Shown piece by piece: positions 60,917-64,000 of a stretch of DNA of 64,000 nt. Made by a program: the position numbers and the translations under genes. The notes below the pieces were generated by a model. It made no database searches and was not told the origin of the DNA. It saw nothing but the letters and a program-made list of their open reading frames with translations. Source of the stretch: Aldehydirespirator sp965221605 (lineage in GTDB: Bacteria > Actinomycetota > Acidimicrobiia > Acidimicrobiales > Aldehydirespiratoraceae); contig CBDCSK010000015.1 of assembly GCA_965221605.1 (NCBI GenBank), forward strand, positions 248,001 through 312,000, written 5' to 3'. The stretch's first letter is position 1. Each line of letters opens with the position of its first letter.

Positions 60917-63304
60917 ATGACCATCACCGAAGACGCTGTAGGCCATGTCGGCTCCCGCCGGCTCCGCAAGGAGGACCCGGCGCTGCTCACCGGCGAGGCC
61001 CGGTTCATCGACGATCTGGCCCTTCCCGGCGCGGTCTGGGTGGGCGTGGTGCGCTCCACCGAGGCCCACGCCAACATCGTCGGCATCGACGGCTCGGCCG
61101 CGCTCGAGATCGACGGCGTGAACGAGGTGCTCTCCGGCGACGACCTGGCCCCGCTGTGGGGCGAGGGCGCCCTGCCGTGCGCCTGGCCGGTCACGCCCGA
61201 CATGAAGAACCCGCCCCACCTGCCGGTGGCCCGGGGCACGGCCAAGTACGTGGGCGACGCAGTGGCGGTGGTCCTGGCCGACTCCCGCTACGCGGCCGCC
61301 GACGGCGCGGCCGCGGTGGTGGTCGACTACGAGCCGCTGCCCGCGGTGGTCGAGATCGAGGACGCGGTCGCCGACGGCGCGCCGCTGGTGCATCCCGACC
61401 TCGAGTCCAACGAGTGCTACACGTGGGGCCTGTGGGGCGACAACGCCGCCGCGGTGGACGCCGCCTTCGCCGAGGCCGCCCACGTCGTGAGCGAGCGCTA
61501 CCTCCAGCAGCGCCTGATCCCGGCGCCGATGGAGCCCCGGGGCTGCGCGGCGGTGCCGTCACCGGCCGGGGGAGAGCTGACGCTGTACTCGGCCACCCAG
61601 ATCCCGCACATCCTCAAGGTCATGACCGCGGTGGTGCTCGGCATTCCCGAGAACAAGCTGCGGGTGGTGGCCCCATCGGTGGGCGGCGGCTTCGGCTGCA
61701 AGCTCAACGTCTACGCCGAGGAGATCCTCTGCAGCGCCCTGGCGATGCAGCGGGGCGCGCCCGTGCGCTGGACCGAGGGCCGCACCGAGGCGGCGGTGTC
61801 CACCATCCAGGGCCGGGGCCAGGTCCAGCACATCGAGCTGGCCGCCGACGCCGACGGCAAGGTGCAGGCGGTGCGGGTGAAGCTGCTGGCCGACATGGGC
61901 GCCTACCTTCAGCTGGTCACGCCGGGCGTGCCGCTGCTGGGCGGGTTCCTGTACCACGGCTGCTACGACATCCCGAACTACATGTTCGAGTGCACGTCGG
62001 TGTTCACCAACCGGACCCCGACCGACGCCTACCGGGGCGCGGGCCGTCCCGAGGCCACCTACGCGGTGGAGCGGGCCATGGACTCGCTGGCGGTGTCGGT
62101 GGGGGTGTCGCCCGAGGAGATCAGGGCCCGAAACTTCATCGGGGCCGATGCCTTCCCGTACACCTCGAGTGCGGGGCTGATCTTCGACAGCGGCGACTAC
62201 CAGACCGTGCTCGACAAGGCCGTGGCGCTGGCCGGGCTGGACGACCGCCGGGCCGACCAGGCCCGCCGGGCGGCCGAGGGCTCGTCCAAGCGGCTCGGCA
62301 TCGGCTTCTCCAGCTACGTGGAGATGTGCGGCCTGGCCCCCAGCCGGGTGCTGGCGTCGCTCGACTACGGCGCGGGCGGCTGGGAGGCGGCCACGGTGCG
62401 GGTGTCGCCCACCTGCAAGGTGCAGGTGGTGACCGGGTCCACGCCGCATGGCCAGGGCCATGAGACCTGCTGGTCGATGATCGTGGCCGACCAGCTCGGC
62501 GTCGATCCCGACGACGTGGAGGTCCTGCACTCCGACACCGCGGTGAGCCCCACCGGCTTGGACACTTACGGGTCCCGGTCGCTGGCGGTCGGCGGCACGG
62601 CCGTCTACATGGCCACCGAGAAGGTGATCGACAAGGCCCGGGCCATAGCCGCCCACCAGCTGGAGGCCAGCGAGGAGGACCTGGAGTTCTCCGGCGGGGT
62701 CTTCCGGGTGAGGGGCACGCCCGAAGCCGAGGTGCCGCTGGCCGGGATCGCCTTCGCGGCGTTCACCGCCCACGACCTTCCCGACGGCATGGAGCCCAAC
62801 CTGGAGGCCCACGTCACCTACGACCCGCCCAACTTCACGTTCCCCAACGGCACCCACATCGCCGTGGTGGAGGTCGACACCGACACCGGGAACGTGGACC
62901 TGGTGGACTACGTGGCGGTGGACGACTGCGGGGTGCAGATCAACCCGCTGGTCGTAGAGGGCCAGGTGCACGGCGGCATCCTCCAGGGTGCGGCCCAGGC
63001 GCTGTACGAGGACGCCGTCTACAACTCCGACGGCCAGCTGGTGTCGGCCAACCTGGCCGACTACCTGGTGCCGTCGGCCGCGGAGGCGCCCCGCTTCCGG
63101 CTCGACAGCCACGCCACGCCCAGCCCCACCAACCCGATGGGGGTCAAGGGCGTGGGCGAGGCCGGGACCATCGCGGCCGCCCCCGCGGTGATCAACGCCG
63201 TGGTGGACGCCTTGCGCGACCTGGGTGTGACCGATGTGGACATGCCCGCGTCGCCCCAGACCGTCTGGAGAGCCATCGCCGATGCCCAAGGAGGTGCGTC
63301 GTGA
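60917..63304 (+). CDS. coxL: Molybdopterin large subunit, form II CoxL-like
   Basis: A 795-aa catalytic subunit of the xanthine-oxidase family. GSRRLRKEDPALLTGEARFI at the start, VGGGFGCKLNVYAEE, the active loop DAYRGAGRPEATY and VKGVGEAGTIAAAPAVINA near the end are intact. AYRGAGR marks form II; true CO dehydrogenase (form I) has AYRCSFR with the Cys that binds copper. CO oxidation is therefore unproven, and another substrate is likely. ATG 60917 has a GGGAGG ribosome site; GTG 60908 is an alternative. Confidence 0.9.
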   Translation: MTITEDAVGHVGSRRLRKEDPALLTGEARFIDDLALPGAVWVGVVRSTEAHANIVGIDGSAALEIDGVNEVLSGDDLAPLWGEGALPCAWPVTPDMKNPPHLPVARGTAKYVGDAVAVVLADSRYAAADGAAAVVVDYEPLPAVVEIEDAVADGAPLVHPDLESNECYTWGLWGDNAAAVDAAFAEAAHVVSERYLQQRLIPAPMEPRGCAAVPSPAGGELTLYSATQIPHILKVMTAVVLGIPENKLRVVAPSVGGGFGCKLNVYAEEILCSALAMQRGAPVRWTEGRTEAAVSTIQGRGQVQHIELAADADGKVQAVRVKLLADMGAYLQLVTPGVPLLGGFLYHGCYDIPNYMFECTSVFTNRTPTDAYRGAGRPEATYAVERAMDSLAVSVGVSPEEIRARNFIGADAFPYTSSAGLIFDSGDYQTVLDKAVALAGLDDRRADQARRAAEGSSKRLGIGFSSYVEMCGLAPSRVLASLDYGAGGWEAATVRVSPTCKVQVVTGSTPHGQGHETCWSMIVADQLGVDPDDVEVLHSDTAVSPTGLDTYGSRSLAVGGTAVYMATEKVIDKARAIAAHQLEASEEDLEFSGGVFRVRGTPEAEVPLAGIAFAAFTAHDLPDGMEPNLEAHVTYDPPNFTFPNGTHIAVVEVDTDTGNVDLVDYVAVDDCGVQINPLVVEGQVHGGILQGAAQALYEDAVYNSDGQLVSANLADYLVPSAAEAPRFRLDSHATPSPTNPMGVKGVGEAGTIAAAPAVINAVVDALRDLGVTDVDMPASPQTVWRAIADAQGGAS

Positions 63305-64000
63305 TTCCCGCCGCTTTCGACTACGAAGTTGCCGAGTCCGCCGACCACGCGATCTCGCTGCTGGCCGAGCACGGCGACGACGCCAAGCTGCTGGCCGGCG
63401 GCCACAGCCTGATCCCGATGATGCGGTACCGGCTGGCCACGCCCAGCGTGCTGGTGGACGTGGGCCGTCTCGACGACCTGCGCTACATCCGCACCGGCAA
63501 CGGCACGGTGTCGATCGGGGCGCTGACCCGCCACAGCGAGCTGGAGCACTCGGCCGAGCTGGCCGGGGCCTGCCCGATGCTGGCGTCGGTGGCCGCCCTG
63601 GTCGGCGATCCGGCCGTGCGCCACCGGGGCACGCTGGGCGGCACGCTGGCCCATGCCGATCCGGCGTCGGACCTGCCTGCGGCGGTGCTGGCGCTGGGCG
63701 GCACGATCGTGGCCCAGGGGCCGGGCGGCTCCCGTGAGATCGCCGCGTCCGACTTCTTCACCGGGTACTTCGAGTCGGTGCTGGCCGCCGACGAGATGAT
63801 CACGGAAGTGCGGGTCCCGTCCGGCGGTGGCGGCTGGAACTACCAGAAGTTCAACCGCCGGGCCCAGGACTGGGCCATCGTCGGGGTGGCCGTGGCCGGC
63901 GGCGGCTCGGGCGTGAGCCTGGTCAACATGGGCTCGACACCGGTCCGGGCCTCCGGGGTGGAGGCCGCGGTGGCCGGCGGGGCGTCAGCCGCCGAGGCGG
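63301..64000 (+). CDS. coxM: FAD-binding medium subunit (CoxM-like), 3' end cut by window
   Basis: The first 233 codons of the FAD subunit. The flavin motifs LLAGGHSLIPMMRYRLA and RHRGTLGGTLAHADPASDLPAA (in two adjoining parts, the TLGGTLAHAD core) are present, with SDFFTGYFESVLAADEMITEV after them. GTG 63301 overlaps the coxL stop (GTGA). The gene continues past the window end. Confidence 0.9.
   Translation, partial: MIPAAFDYEVAESADHAISLLAEHGDDAKLLAGGHSLIPMMRYRLATPSVLVDVGRLDDLRYIRTGNGTVSIGALTRHSELEHSAELAGACPMLASVAALVGDPAVRHRGTLGGTLAHADPASDLPAAVLALGGTIVAQGPGGSREIAASDFFTGYFESVLAADEMITEVRVPSGGGGWNYQKFNRRAQDWAIVGVAVAGGGSGVSLVNMGSTPVRASGVEAAVAGGASAAEA

Noticed and set aside
60445..63304. A true aerobic CO dehydrogenase
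   Set aside because: The large subunit has AYRGAGR instead of the form I AYRCSFR loop, so CO oxidation cannot be claimed.

Overview
High-GC bacterial chromosome. The gene content looks actinobacterial, most like Acidimicrobiia or a relative: two F420-type luciferase-like oxidoreductases, several acyl-CoA synthetases, a menaquinone gene cluster, a form II CO-dehydrogenase-like cluster, a DUF222/HNH nuclease, many GTG/TTG starts and many 1-8 bp start/stop overlaps. No rRNA or tRNA was recognised, so the lineage is an inference.

Layout. (1) 1-17 kb is mostly housekeeping and catabolic: the end of aroK, aroQ, a stand-alone LigD-type polymerase domain, an F420 oxidoreductase, a dsbB/thioredoxin pair coupled to a DapC-like aminotransferase, two acyl-CoA synthetases, psuG coupled to a P450, an enoyl-CoA hydratase, a fold-type-II PLP enzyme and a TetR regulator. 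An EF-hand-like, polymorphic-toxin-like protein lies at 4.6-5.9 kb. (2) 17-33 kb holds a second PLP enzyme, a MarR regulator, an AddAB-like helicase-nuclease pair, a deletion scar joining a truncated XRE/cupin regulator to a truncated substrate-binding protein, a cassette of two paralogous 2-oxoglutarate/Fe(II) oxygenases around a yeast-type cytosine deaminase, a DUF1445 protein, a lipoprotein binding protein, a Nudix hydrolase and a thiol-dioxygenase-like cupin.

(3) 33.3-47.7 kb is an accessory, defence-type island with patches of low GC. It carries a RloA/RloB (AbiL-like) pair, two near-identical Doc toxin-antitoxin operons with the same operator, a RelE operon and a RelE fragment, a DUF4143 ATPase behind three 19-bp repeats, a TcmP/three-Cys-motif pair, a frameshifted hsdM, an hsdR remnant, an AAA ATPase/DUF4276 pair placed between the hsdM and hsdR remains, a DUF6247/RelE-like pair and a DUF222 HNH nuclease. 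Duplicated fragments (80 bp, 108 bp and the Doc operons) show repeated recombination. At least three of its genes are damaged by a single base change or insertion.

(4) 47.9-64 kb returns to core-like genes: a secreted endonuclease/phosphatase-fold lipoprotein, an F420 oxidoreductase, a YibE/F membrane protein, menF-menD-menH-menC (with a MerR-like DNA-binding domain fused to MenF and an 82-bp tandem duplication at the menD/menH junction), a histidine phosphatase, a nucleotidyltransferase, and coxS-coxL-coxM, the last cut by the window end.
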